A stretch of 28,493 nt of DNA from an uncultured Collinsella sp. (GTDB lineage: Bacteria > Actinomycetota > Coriobacteriia > Coriobacteriales > Coriobacteriaceae): the NCBI GenBank assembly GCA_902491895.1, contig CABUJH010000021.1:1-28493 (forward strand), read 5' to 3'. This document shows, piece by piece, positions 14,259-22,024 of the stretch. Position numbers and translations under genes: made by a program. The first letter of the stretch is position 1; each line of letters begins with the position of its first letter. The notes under the pieces were generated by a model. The model did no database searches. It was given only the letters and a program-made list of their open reading frames with translations, and was not told where the DNA came from.

Positions 14259-16916
14259 TTAGGCGCCGAGCGCGGTCTTGGCGGCCGCGAGGGCATCGGC
14301 GATACCGGCAGCGTTCTTGCCACCGGCCTGGGCCATGTTGGGACGGCCGCCACCGCGACCATCGACCAGACCCGCGATCTGCTTGATCACGTTGCCGGCG
14401 TGGAAACCGGCCTTCACGGCGTCATCGGAGCCGGCGGCGAGCAGGGCCGGGGTGCCCTTCTCGGTCACGCTGGCAACAACACAGGCAACGGGGCCGGCGA
14501 CCTTCTGGTGCACGGTATCCCAAACGTTGCGCAGGTCGGCGGCCTCAAGGCCCTGGAGCTCAGCGACGACGAGCTTATAGCCGTCGAGCTCGACGGCACC
14601 CTCGATGGCGCTGGAGATAGCGTCGGAGGAGCCACCGGTCAGCGCCTTCTTGAGCTTGTTAGACGTCTCGCGCAGCTCGGCCTGCAGGTTCTCCACACGA
14701 GCGGGAACCTCGTCAACGCGGCACTTGAGCGCAGCGGCAGCGGCGTCAACGAGTGCCAGGCGGTCGGCCATGTAGTCGAGGGCGCCCTTAGAGGTAACGG
14801 CCTCGATACGGCGGACGTTCGAGCCCGTGGAGGACTCGGAGATAATCTTGAATAGGCCGATCTCGGCAGTGTTGGCAGCATGCGTACCACCGCAGAGCTC
14901 GCGGGAGAACGGCTGGTCCTCGGCGCCCACGGAAACGACGCGGACGACGTCGCCATACTTCTCGCCAAACAGGGCGACGGCGCCGGCGGCCTTGGCCTCG
15001 TCGATGCCCATGACGCGGGTCACGACCGGCTTAGATGCAAAAATCTGCTGGTTGACCAGGTCCTCAACAGCCTTGAGCTGCTCGGAGGACAGGGCCTCAA
15101 AGTGCGTGAAGTCAAAGCGCAGGTGCTCGGGCGTCACCAGCGAGCCGGCCTGGGAGACATGCTCGCCCAGGACGTGCTTAAGCGCGGCGTCAAGCAGGTG
15201 GGTGGCGGTGTGGTTGCGGCGCAGGAAGCCACGGCGCTCGGCGTCGAGCGCGGCGGTCACGGTAGCACCGACGGTCAGCGTGCCCTCGGCGACGTGCGCA
15301 ACGTGGGCATACAGGCCGTTGTGGTTCTTGGTATCGGAAACGGTCAGCGAAACGCCCTCGGCGGAAAGCTCGCCGGCATCGCCCTGCTGGCCGCCCATCT
15401 CGGCATAGAACGGGGTGCGGTCGAGCACAACCTCAACATCCTCGCACGCGGCAGCGGACTCGACGGACTCGCCGTTGCGCACGATGGCCACAACCTTGGC
15501 GCCCTCAATGACGTCGTTGTCGTAGCCGTCGAACTCGGTCGCAGCGACCTTGTCCGAAAGCTCGACCCACACATCGTTGAAGCTGCCCCAGGCGTCGCCC
15601 TTAGCATTGGCGCGAGCACGGGCCTTCTGGTCCTCCATGCAAGCGGTAAAGCCGTCCATGTCGACGTCGTGGCCGGCGGTGCCGGCAATCTCGACGGTCA
15701 GGTCGATGGGGAAACCAAAGGTGTCGTGCAGCTTAAAGGCGACATCACCCGGGAGCACGGCGCCATCGGCAAGCGCTGCCAGGGCCTCGTCCAGGTAGAC
15801 GCGGCCGTTGTCGAGCGTCGTGGAGAAGCGCTCCTCCTCAGAGGCGACGATACCCTTGACGAGTGCGACGTTCTTGAGCAGCTCGGGATAGGCCTCGCCC
15901 ATCTGAGCGTTGACCTCGTCGATGAACTTGGTCAGGAAGGCGCCCTCGATGCCCAGCAGGCGACCGTGGAACACGGCGCGGCGGAGCAGGCGGCGAAGGA
16001 CGTACTCGCGGCCCTCGTTACCGGGCAGGATGCCGTCCGAGATCATAAAGTCGACGGCACGGGAGTGATCGGCGATGATGCGCAGCGAGCGGCTGGCGCC
16101 GGAGTAATCGTCGGCGTCATAGGTCTTGCCGCTGATCTTCTCACCGAGCTTGATGAGGTGCTGCATCAGATCGCCGTCGTAGTTGGCGGTCTTGTGCTGC
16201 ATGATGGCGGCCATGCGCTCCAGACCCATGCCCGTATCGAGGTTGCGGTGCGGCAGCTCCGGCATGGAGCCGTCCTCCTGGCGGTCGTACTGGGTAAACA
16301 CGAGGTTCCAGAACTCAAGGAAGCGGTCACAGTCGCAGCCGGGCTTGCAGTCGGGGCTACCGCAGCCGACCTCCTCGCCCATGTCAAAGTAGATCTCGGA
16401 GCACGGACCGCAGGGACCGGTGGGGCCAGCGGCCCAGAAGTTGTCGTCCTCGCCAAGGCGCGAGATGTGATCCTCGGCAACGCCCAGGGAGCGCCACACG
16501 TCGTGGGTCTCGTCGTCCTCGGTAAAGACGGTGAAGTACAGGCGGTCGAGCGGCAGCTTGAACTCCTTGGTGATAAGCTCGAAGGCCCAAGCGCAAGCCT
16601 GCTGCTTGGAGACGCCGCCAAAGGAGAAGTCGCCGAGCATCTCAAAGAACGAGAGGTGACGGCCGTCCTCGCCGATGCAGTCGATGTCGTTGGTGCGGAC
16701 ACACTTCTGGCAGGAGATCGCGCCGATCTCCTTCATGGCCTTCTTGCCCTGGTAGTACTCCTTAAACTGGTTCATGCCGGCGTTGGCAAGCAGCAGCGAG
16801 GGGTCGTCGGGAACAAGGGACGAAGAAGGATAGAGCTTAAGACCGCGCTCCTCAAAGAAGTTGAGGAACTTGGAGCGGATCTCGGCCGTAGTCATTGACG
16901 GGTAGTCAGCACTCAT
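14259..16916 (-). CDS. alaS: Alanine--tRNA ligase
   Basis: AlaRS charges tRNA-Ala and edits mischarged Ser/Gly. There are 885 residues, the standard length. The class II catalytic domain is N-terminal with NAGMNQFKEYYQG and RHLSFFEMLGDFSFG. A cysteine-rich insertion, CGSPDCKPGCDCD, lies around residue 190. The editing domain zinc site is HTATHLLDAALKH plus CGGTHAANTAEIG. A C-terminal coiled and DHHA1 part ends GGGRPNMAQAGGK. I chose ATG at 16916, with AGGAG about ten bases upstream; ATG at 16895 is the alternative. There is no room for a T-box between the promoter and the start. Confidence 0.97.
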   Translation of the reverse strand: MSADYPSMTTAEIRSKFLNFFEERGLKLYPSSSLVPDDPSLLLANAGMNQFKEYYQGKKAMKEIGAISCQKCVRTNDIDCIGEDGRHLSFFEMLGDFSFGGVSKQQACAWAFELITKEFKLPLDRLYFTVFTEDDETHDVWRSLGVAEDHISRLGEDDNFWAAGPTGPCGPCSEIYFDMGEEVGCGSPDCKPGCDCDRFLEFWNLVFTQYDRQEDGSMPELPHRNLDTGMGLERMAAIMQHKTANYDGDLMQHLIKLGEKISGKTYDADDYSGASRSLRIIADHSRAVDFMISDGILPGNEGREYVLRRLLRRAVFHGRLLGIEGAFLTKFIDEVNAQMGEAYPELLKNVALVKGIVASEEERFSTTLDNGRVYLDEALAALADGAVLPGDVAFKLHDTFGFPIDLTVEIAGTAGHDVDMDGFTACMEDQKARARANAKGDAWGSFNDVWVELSDKVAATEFDGYDNDVIEGAKVVAIVRNGESVESAAACEDVEVVLDRTPFYAEMGGQQGDAGELSAEGVSLTVSDTKNHNGLYAHVAHVAEGTLTVGATVTAALDAERRGFLRRNHTATHLLDAALKHVLGEHVSQAGSLVTPEHLRFDFTHFEALSSEQLKAVEDLVNQQIFASKPVVTRVMGIDEAKAAGAVALFGEKYGDVVRVVSVGAEDQPFSRELCGGTHAANTAEIGLFKIISESSTGSNVRRIEAVTSKGALDYMADRLALVDAAAAALKCRVDEVPARVENLQAELRETSNKLKKALTGGSSDAISSAIEGAVELDGYKLVVAELQGLEAADLRNVWDTVHQKVAGPVACVVASVTEKGTPALLAAGSDDAVKAGFHAGNVIKQIAGLVDGRGGGRPNMAQAGGKNAAGIADALAAAKTALGA

Positions 16917-16962
16917 AGAGGGAATCTCCTCGGTTTCACATCGAAACAGTTCAAACGTAACG

Positions 16963-16990
16963 ATATTACCATCCCGCCGCGCAAGTGCAA
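16963..16990 (-). promoter_or_regulatory. Promoter of alaS
   Basis: On the minus strand TTGCAC (16985-16990) and TAATAT (16963-16968) are separated by 16 bp, a good primary-sigma promoter. The -10 lies about 46 bases upstream of the alaS start. The -35 abuts and partly overlaps the T-run of the terminator at 16988-17018. Confidence 0.72.
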
Positions 16991-17018
16991 AAAAGAGGGC
17001 CGACATAAAGCCGACCCT
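16988..17018 (-). terminator. Intrinsic terminator upstream of alaS
   Basis: A 9-bp stem with two G-U pairs (16996-17004 with 17010-17018) and a 5-nt loop is followed on the minus strand by CTTTTTTG. It would stop minus-strand transcription coming from the sigma-factor/AI-2E operon, which otherwise runs antisense through the small gene at 17111. Confidence 0.72.
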
Positions 17019-17072
17019 ACAGCGAAAGTGCACGTTATTTAGGAGTATGCGATGCTTTGAAAAAGGGTACTG

Positions 17073-17078
17073 TATAAT
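17073..17078 (+). promoter_or_regulatory. Candidate -10 for the small membrane protein
   Basis: A consensus TATAAT lies 32 bases before the start codon. TTGAAA at 17057-17062 is only 10 bp away, too close for a normal -35, and no good hexamer sits at 17 bp. The surroundings are AT-rich compared with neighbouring DNA. Confidence 0.5.
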
Positions 17079-17110
17079 TACATATAAGATTCACCCGGAA
17101 GGAGCGATCG

Positions 17111-17350
17111 ATGAAAAGCAAACGATTTGTCCTGAATGCACTTCTGGTTGTAGCACTTTTAGCGCTTTTGGCTTTCTCCTGCTGGTACGCAAACCAACCA
17201 GCATTTGGCTACGTATTGTATGCAGTAATGTCCGGCGATAAAGCCTATTACACTCTACGCGCAATTGACGTTCTCTTTTTCTATGTAGCCGGCCCCTTAT
17301 CAATCGCTTTGCTCGCGTTTCTTGTCATTTACAACTTCAAGAAACGCTAG
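17111..17350 (+). CDS. Small two-helix membrane protein, unknown function
   Basis: I do not recognise this 79-residue protein. It begins MKSKRF, then a hydrophobic segment at about 6-25, a polar loop with YAVMSGDKAYYTLR, a second hydrophobic segment at about 51-74, and ends in basic FKKR. Positive charge at both ends suggests both termini are cytoplasmic. AAGGAG lies seven bases before the ATG, and TATAAT lies farther upstream, so expression looks real. It is the only plus-strand gene in the right 25 kb, has visibly lower GC and different codon choice than its neighbours, and ends six bases from the convergent AI-2E-family gene with no terminator between. This fits recent gain. A type I toxin-like or sensor-accessory role is possible, but unsupported. 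Confidence 0.72.
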   Translation: MKSKRFVLNALLVVALLALLAFSCWYANQPAFGYVLYAVMSGDKAYYTLRAIDVLFFYVAGPLSIALLAFLVIYNFKKR

Positions 17351-17356
17351 CGGTGC

Positions 17357-18769
17357 CTATTTGGAATCCGAATCGTCCATGGAGCCGTCGATGCCGGTTT
17401 TGGTATCGTCGTCCGAGTTGGAGTCATCGTCCTTGGCGAAGGGATTCTTGAAAAAGCTCGTCGCATCGGGCTGCAGGCCCGAGAGCTTGATCCAGGGATT
17501 CTCGAGCTCGGGCTTGGGCATCGCCTGGGCCTCGGGCGCGGTCTCGTTGCCGATGAGCTCGGACTCGTAAATGAACGTATCGTCTCCAAGCGCGTCGTAG
17601 GCGGCGACCGGGTTGCCCTCGGCATCGCGATATGGCGTGCCCTTAAATACAGCGCCGTCGTATGCCACGAGCTGACGGCCGGTCTCGTTCTCAAAGTAAT
17701 AGACGAAAATGCCCTTGAGGGCCGCGCACAGCGGGATGGCGATGACCATGCCGATGGGACCCATGAGTGCCGAACCAATAACGAGGGCCGTCAGGCTCAT
17801 GATGGGGTGCACCTGCACCGAGCTCTGCATGACCTTAGGAGAAATCACATTATCGGTAACATTTTGCGCAATCACAGTCACGATAAGTGTCCAAAGTGCC
17901 AGCATCGGGCTGAACATAAAGCCGAGCACCGTGGCGATCGCCGCGCTCACCCAGGGACCGACAACCGGAACCAAGTGCATGATGCCGGTAAAGATGGCCA
18001 TGAGCGCCGCGTAGGGATGACCAATGAGCGTAAAGCCGATAAAGGCGAGGATGCCACCGCAGATGGACGTCACGACCATGCCGCGCATATAACCGCCGAC
18101 CGAGCGCGAAAGGATGGCAACCATAAAGCGGTACGAGGTCTCTTTTTCCTGACCAATGATGGTGCAGACCTCGTGGTGCATACGGGGATAGTCGCAGGCC
18201 AACCAATAGGCAAGCACCAAGCCAAGGAAGATTACGAACAGCTGCGAGGCCGTATTGGTAATGAGCGGGAATACGCCGCGACCGAGCTCGGCAGCGATTT
18301 GTGAGACATACTTAGACGCCACAGTAACCAGCGAGGATAGATTATCGTCCAGGTACTCCTTGAGCGGCGTGTTGTTGAGCGTCTTGGCATGCGAGATCAT
18401 CTCGTTGAGATCGCCGCCCGCAACGCGAAGCTGCTCGGGCAGACGGCTCAGGACTTCCATGATCTGACCGAGCAAAATAGGCGACAGGATGCAGACGACA
18501 CCGACGAGTACCGCTACGACGACGATAAGGGCGACGAGCGAACCAATGCCACGACCGACGCCATGATGCTCGAGCCAGTTAGTGATCGGCGACATCACAA
18601 AAGCGATGATGGAACCGACAGCTAGAAACTCGATAACCGGTGCCAGGATGCCCATAATGTTAAAGATGACGGCGGCGATGACAATGCAGCCGACGACGGC
18701 CCAAATACGCAACGTCAGAATACGGGTATCGCGCAGCGTGCGGTCGGTTTGTTGGGGGTGCTCACTCAT
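17357..18769 (-). CDS. AI-2E/PerM family membrane transporter
   Basis: This 470-residue polytopic membrane protein belongs to the AI-2 exporter family (PF01594: TqsA, PerM, YtvI and ion-antiporter members). About 7-8 membrane segments are visible, beginning IWAVVGCIVIAAVIFNI. The family features GYMRGMVVTSICGGILAFIGFTLIGHPYAALMA and VPVVGPWVSAAIATVLG are present. A long C-terminal cytoplasmic tail (about 370-470) is acidic and ends in an Asp/Ser-rich stretch. Its substrate cannot be read from sequence, and there is no luxS nearby. The ATG at 18769 overlaps the sigma-factor stop as ATGA, so it is coupled to that operon and may be a stress-regulated transporter. Confidence 0.88.
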   Translation of the reverse strand: MSEHPQQTDRTLRDTRILTLRIWAVVGCIVIAAVIFNIMGILAPVIEFLAVGSIIAFVMSPITNWLEHHGVGRGIGSLVALIVVVAVLVGVVCILSPILLGQIMEVLSRLPEQLRVAGGDLNEMISHAKTLNNTPLKEYLDDNLSSLVTVASKYVSQIAAELGRGVFPLITNTASQLFVIFLGLVLAYWLACDYPRMHHEVCTIIGQEKETSYRFMVAILSRSVGGYMRGMVVTSICGGILAFIGFTLIGHPYAALMAIFTGIMHLVPVVGPWVSAAIATVLGFMFSPMLALWTLIVTVIAQNVTDNVISPKVMQSSVQVHPIMSLTALVIGSALMGPIGMVIAIPLCAALKGIFVYYFENETGRQLVAYDGAVFKGTPYRDAEGNPVAAYDALGDDTFIYESELIGNETAPEAQAMPKPELENPWIKLSGLQPDATSFFKNPFAKDDDSNSDDDTKTGIDGSMDDSDSK

Positions 18770-19557
18770 GAACGAACCATCACTCCGTCGGGGTCGATCT
18801 TGTCCTGAATCTTCTTAAGGGTACGACGCAGCAGGCGCGAGACCTGCACCTGCGAGATTCCCAGCTTCTTGGCGATCTCGATCTGGGTCATGCCCTTTAC
18901 GAAGCGCAGCTCGATAACCTCGCGCTCGCGCGGCGAGAAATCGCGGATGGCTTCCTCGATTACCAGTCGGTCATCGGTAAAGTCGAGCTCGTTGTCGTCA
19001 TCGGCATAGCGGTCGAGAATCGAGGGCGCATCGTCGGAATCGGACGCGCCGGGAGCCTCGATGGGCACCGAGGTGTAAGCCGAGGACGATTCCATGGCTT
19101 CGAGTACCTCGTCGACAGTCACGTCTAGGTACTCAGCGATTTCTTCGACCTTAGGCGAGCGCTGCAACTCGTTGGTAAGCTTGTCGGTAGCCTGGTTAAC
19201 CTTGGCAGAAAGCTCCTGCAGACGACGAGGCACGCGCACGCTCCAACCCTTGTCGCGAAAGTGACGCTTGATCTCGCCCAGGATGGTGGGCGTGGCAAAC
19301 GTGGTGAACTCGAGTCCGCGCTCGGGATCAAAGCGGTCGATTGCTTTGAGCAAACCCAGGTATCCGACCTGCATCAGGTCGTCGAGTGGCTCGCCGCGGT
19401 TCTTAAATTTGTTGGCAAGAAACCTTACCAGGTTCATATGGGACATGACGAGCTGCTCACGTGCGTCCGGATCACCGGTCTCTTTGTAGCGACGAAACAG
19501 CTCGCGGGTTTTCTCCTTGTCCCAAGCGGTCTTACCGCTCCGGGAACGTTCGGTCAT
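18766..19557 (-). CDS. SigB/SigF/SigG-type RNA polymerase sigma factor
   Basis: This 263-residue group 3 sigma factor has sigma-2 (DDLMQVGYLGLLKAIDRFDPERGLEFTTFATPTILGEI, then HFRDKGWSVRVPRRLQEL), sigma-3 (about 115-165) and sigma-4 with the helix-turn-helix FVKGMTQIEIAKKLGISQVQVSRLLRR. This pattern is that of the general-stress/sporulation SigB-SigF-SigG subfamily. No sporulation genes are nearby, and the organism is presumed non-sporing, so a stress role is more likely. It begins one base after the upstream RsbW-like gene, with AAGGCGG within that gene's end as ribosome site. A sigma-B-like GGGTAT occurs before the DUF948 gene, but without a matching -35. Confidence 0.93.
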   Translation of the reverse strand: MTERSRSGKTAWDKEKTRELFRRYKETGDPDAREQLVMSHMNLVRFLANKFKNRGEPLDDLMQVGYLGLLKAIDRFDPERGLEFTTFATPTILGEIKRHFRDKGWSVRVPRRLQELSAKVNQATDKLTNELQRSPKVEEIAEYLDVTVDEVLEAMESSSAYTSVPIEAPGASDSDDAPSILDRYADDDNELDFTDDRLVIEEAIRDFSPREREVIELRFVKGMTQIEIAKKLGISQVQVSRLLRRTLKKIQDKIDPDGVMVRS

Positions 19558-19558
19558 A

Positions 19559-19936
19559 TTAGATATCCGCCTTGAGGTCGAGGGAAAGCGTCAGAGGCGC
19601 CGCGGTCTTTTCGTAGGAATCGCACACGCTTGCCAGAATGAGCTCGGCATACACGGCAGCCTGATCATCCTCATCGACAGTCGCCTGGTCACCAAAGGTA
19701 AAGGTCATGCCCACGTGCGATTCGTCGACGTCAAATTTGATCGAAATGTCATCGGAATCAACGGCCGTGCAGCCAAAGATGAAGGCCTCCTCGGCAGCCA
19801 TACGGATGTCCTCGATGCGATCGACGGACATGGAGCACAGCGCACCAACGTTGGCGGCCGTCATACGTACGAGACGTGCCAGACGTGGATCCCCGGCAAC
19901 AGTCAGCGAGATGGGGCAAGTTGCTTCGCTACTCAT
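19559..19936 (-). CDS. RsbW-like anti-sigma candidate, ATP site degenerate
   Basis: This 125-residue protein directly precedes the sigma factor, the place where RsbW/SpoIIAB anti-sigma kinases are found. RIEDIRMAAEEAFIFG (40-55) aligns with the EDIKxAVSEAxTNA helix of that family, but the ATP-binding Asn is replaced. The following DxGxG box is not recognisable (FGDQATV at 81-87). A C-terminal strand ends LTLSLDLKADI. I infer a GHKL-fold binding protein that may hold the sigma factor without kinase activity. The start is ATG at 19936, with GAGGAG upstream and an eight-base overlap with the DUF948 gene; an upstream in-frame extension is not used. No anti-anti-sigma gene is in the window. Confidence 0.68.
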   Translation of the reverse strand: MSSEATCPISLTVAGDPRLARLVRMTAANVGALCSMSVDRIEDIRMAAEEAFIFGCTAVDSDDISIKFDVDESHVGMTFTFGDQATVDEDDQAAVYAELILASVCDSYEKTAAPLTLSLDLKADI

Positions 19937-20519
19937 CGCAGGACTCCTCGGAGGTCTCGGCGGGCGTATAGGTGTAATACTGGGCTGCTTTAGCAGCAGG
20001 CTTCTGCGCATCATCGTCACCAGCAGCGGCATCGTCCCCGGCTTCGCCAATCAGGACACGCTCGGTCGGCTGCTCGGCGTCGGCAGCAGCGGAAAGCTTG
20101 CGCTCGGCGTCAGCCGCGGGAGCCTTCACCTTATTGAAGAGCTTTTGCACGGCACCGGCCGCAGAGTCGGTCACGCTCGACACAGCATTGCTGGCCTCGG
20201 CCATGCTGCCCGTAACCTCGGAAATGTCGCGAACCACGGCTTCGACCTCTACGAGATTAGAAGTCAGGGCATCGACGGCGGTCTTGCTCGACTTGAGGAG
20301 TGGCTCAACCTGTGCCAACGCGGGGGTGAGCTCATCGACAGCGCCATCGAGCTTTGCTACCACGGGCTGAGCCTCCGCGATCGTGTTGTTAAGGTCGCTC
20401 ACCGTCTTGTCGAGCGAATCAACGACGGTGCGGGTCTTGCGCAGCGTGAGCGCGAGCTCGATAACAGCCCACACGCCGGCAACGGCGAGCAGCAGCAGGG
20501 CGATTTGAATGGGACTCAT
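19929..20519 (-). CDS. DUF948 (YtxG-like) membrane-anchored protein
   Basis: This 196-residue protein has one N-terminal membrane segment (about 4-22, IQIALLLLAVAGVWAVIELAL), then a long helical repeat-like region (about 25-130) rich in Val/Leu/Ala heptads, such as LDKTVSDLNNTIAEAQPVVAKLDGAVDEL, typical of DUF948. The C-terminal half is disordered and acidic, ending YYTYTPAETSEESCDE. GGGAGG precedes the ATG at 20519. DUF948 proteins of the B. subtilis YtxG type are linked to general stress, which fits its place directly upstream of an RsbW-like/sigma-factor pair. Its function is unknown. Confidence 0.82.
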   Translation of the reverse strand: MSPIQIALLLLAVAGVWAVIELALTLRKTRTVVDSLDKTVSDLNNTIAEAQPVVAKLDGAVDELTPALAQVEPLLKSSKTAVDALTSNLVEVEAVVRDISEVTGSMAEASNAVSSVTDSAAGAVQKLFNKVKAPAADAERKLSAAADAEQPTERVLIGEAGDDAAAGDDDAQKPAAKAAQYYTYTPAETSEESCDE

Positions 20520-20614
20520 ACAAGCCTCCCGAAGGAATCGAAATACAGACGCTTTTCATGGTACCCCAAAGAAGGGGAAAGATACCCAAAGGGAATGTGC
20601 GAGGTCCCAAGGAC

Positions 20615-21970
20615 CTACTTGGGCGCTCTGCCGCTACGGTCGCGCTCGCTTTGCTCTACGCGCCACTCTTCCCAGCCACGACCCGCAGGCTGCCAAAACG
20701 CACCGCGCTCCAGCCCCTCGGGCAAATAACGCTGATCGACCCAGCCTTCGGGATAATCATGCGGATACTTATACACACCGTATTCGTCGCTGCCCGGGCG
20801 ATGACGATCGCGCAGATAACTCGGCACCTCGCGGAGCCCACTTGAATGAATATCGGCCAACGCCGCATCGATCGAAGCCTCGCACGCGTTCGATTTAGGC
20901 GCCAAGCACACATAGAGAGCAGCCTGAGCCAGATTAATACGGCACTCGGGATAGCCAATGACCTCGGCAGACTTAAACGCGGCATGTGCCACCAAAAGCG
21001 CCTGTGGGTCGGCGTTGCCAACATCCTCAGAAGCCTGAATCATAATACGACGAGCGATAAACTTAGGATCCTCCCCCGCGTCAATCATGCGCGCGAGCCA
21101 ATAAATCGTGGCATCGGGGTCGCTACCGCGCATAGACTTAATAAACGCACTGATGATGTCGTAGTGCATGTCACCGTTTTTGTCGTACGAAAAGCCACGG
21201 CGCGGATTGGCAATCTTCACGTCGTCAACAGTGATGGGATAACGCTCCCCCGCCGCCGGCGCGGGCGTCCCTTCCGTATCGGGACGTGTGACGGCAATCT
21301 CGCTCGCAAGCTCAAGCGTCGTGAGCGCCGATCGAGCGTCACCCGCTGCCAGTGTGCAAATGGTCTTAACCGTATCCTCATCGGCCGAGAACTTACCGTT
21401 CAAACCCTGCGGCGCCTCGAGCGCACGCTCAATAAGCGTGGCGATATCCTCGTCTTTAAGATGCTCAAGTTCCACCACGCGACCGCGCGAGAGCAATGCC
21501 GAGTTGACCTCGAAGTACGGATTCTCCGTCGTGGCGCCAATCATAATGACGGTACGGTTCTCAACTGCATGCAGCAGGGCATCCTGCTGCGACTTGGAAA
21601 AGCGATGAATCTCATCGATAAAAAGAATGGTGCGGCGGTCGTACGTATTCAGGCGCGTCTTAGCCTCGTCGATCACGCGACGAAGATCCTTTACGGTGCC
21701 CGTCACAGCGCTGACCTCGACAAACTCGCTCTTAGTATGGTTGGCGATAATATGTGCCAGCGTCGTCTTGCCCGTACCGGCCGGCCCATACAAAATCACA
21801 CTCGACAGCACGTCGTGCTCAATCGCGGCACGCAACCACGAACCCTTACCGACGGCCTTTTGCTGGCCCACATACTCGTCGAGCGAATTGGGCCGCATGC
21901 GCACCGCAAGCGGCGCATTCTGAAAGGAACGCTCGCGCGTCGAAGCAGAAAAAAGGTCGTCCATAGCCAT
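20615..21970 (-). CDS. rarA: Replication-associated recombination protein RarA
   Basis: RarA (MgsA) is a tetrameric AAA+ ATPase acting at stalled replication forks. There are 451 residues. Walker A is GPAGTGKTTLAH near residue 60, Walker B is LFIDEIHRFSKSQQDALL, and sensor 1 is MIGATTENPYFEVNSALLSR. The C-terminal MgsA domain includes RRGFSYDKNGDMHYDIISAFIKSMRGSDPDA. The start is probably ATG at 21970 or 21964; a TTG at 21982 opens the same frame and none has a strong ribosome site. It ends 95 bases before the DUF948 gene. That gap holds AGGTCC-CAA-GGACCT at 20600-20614 and CCCC-N6-GGGG, but no clear terminator. Confidence 0.94.
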   Translation of the reverse strand: MAMDDLFSASTRERSFQNAPLAVRMRPNSLDEYVGQQKAVGKGSWLRAAIEHDVLSSVILYGPAGTGKTTLAHIIANHTKSEFVEVSAVTGTVKDLRRVIDEAKTRLNTYDRRTILFIDEIHRFSKSQQDALLHAVENRTVIMIGATTENPYFEVNSALLSRGRVVELEHLKDEDIATLIERALEAPQGLNGKFSADEDTVKTICTLAAGDARSALTTLELASEIAVTRPDTEGTPAPAAGERYPITVDDVKIANPRRGFSYDKNGDMHYDIISAFIKSMRGSDPDATIYWLARMIDAGEDPKFIARRIMIQASEDVGNADPQALLVAHAAFKSAEVIGYPECRINLAQAALYVCLAPKSNACEASIDAALADIHSSGLREVPSYLRDRHRPGSDEYGVYKYPHDYPEGWVDQRYLPEGLERGAFWQPAGRGWEEWRVEQSERDRSGRAPK

Positions 21971-22024
21971 CCCGTGCGTCAATCAAAAACGTTTTCCACC
22001 AACAGTATACCGAATAAATACGAA

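Noticed and set aside
14880..16898. 672-codon plus-strand open frame opposite alaS
   Set aside because: It lies entirely inside alaS, which has all synthetase motifs; the antisense protein is low in complexity and unrecognisable.
17051..17078. TTGAAA/TATAAT as a full promoter for the small membrane protein
   Set aside because: The hexamers are only 10 bp apart, too close for a normal promoter, so only the -10 is reported.
16917..17110. T-box or riboswitch upstream of alaS
   Set aside because: The alaS leader from the likely promoter is only about 40 bases, and no T-box sequence or antiterminator is visible.
20539..20614. Sigma-B-like GGGTAT before the DUF948 gene as an autoregulated promoter
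   Set aside because: No GTTT-type -35 occurs at the expected 12-15 bp spacing, so the match to GGGTAT alone is too weak.
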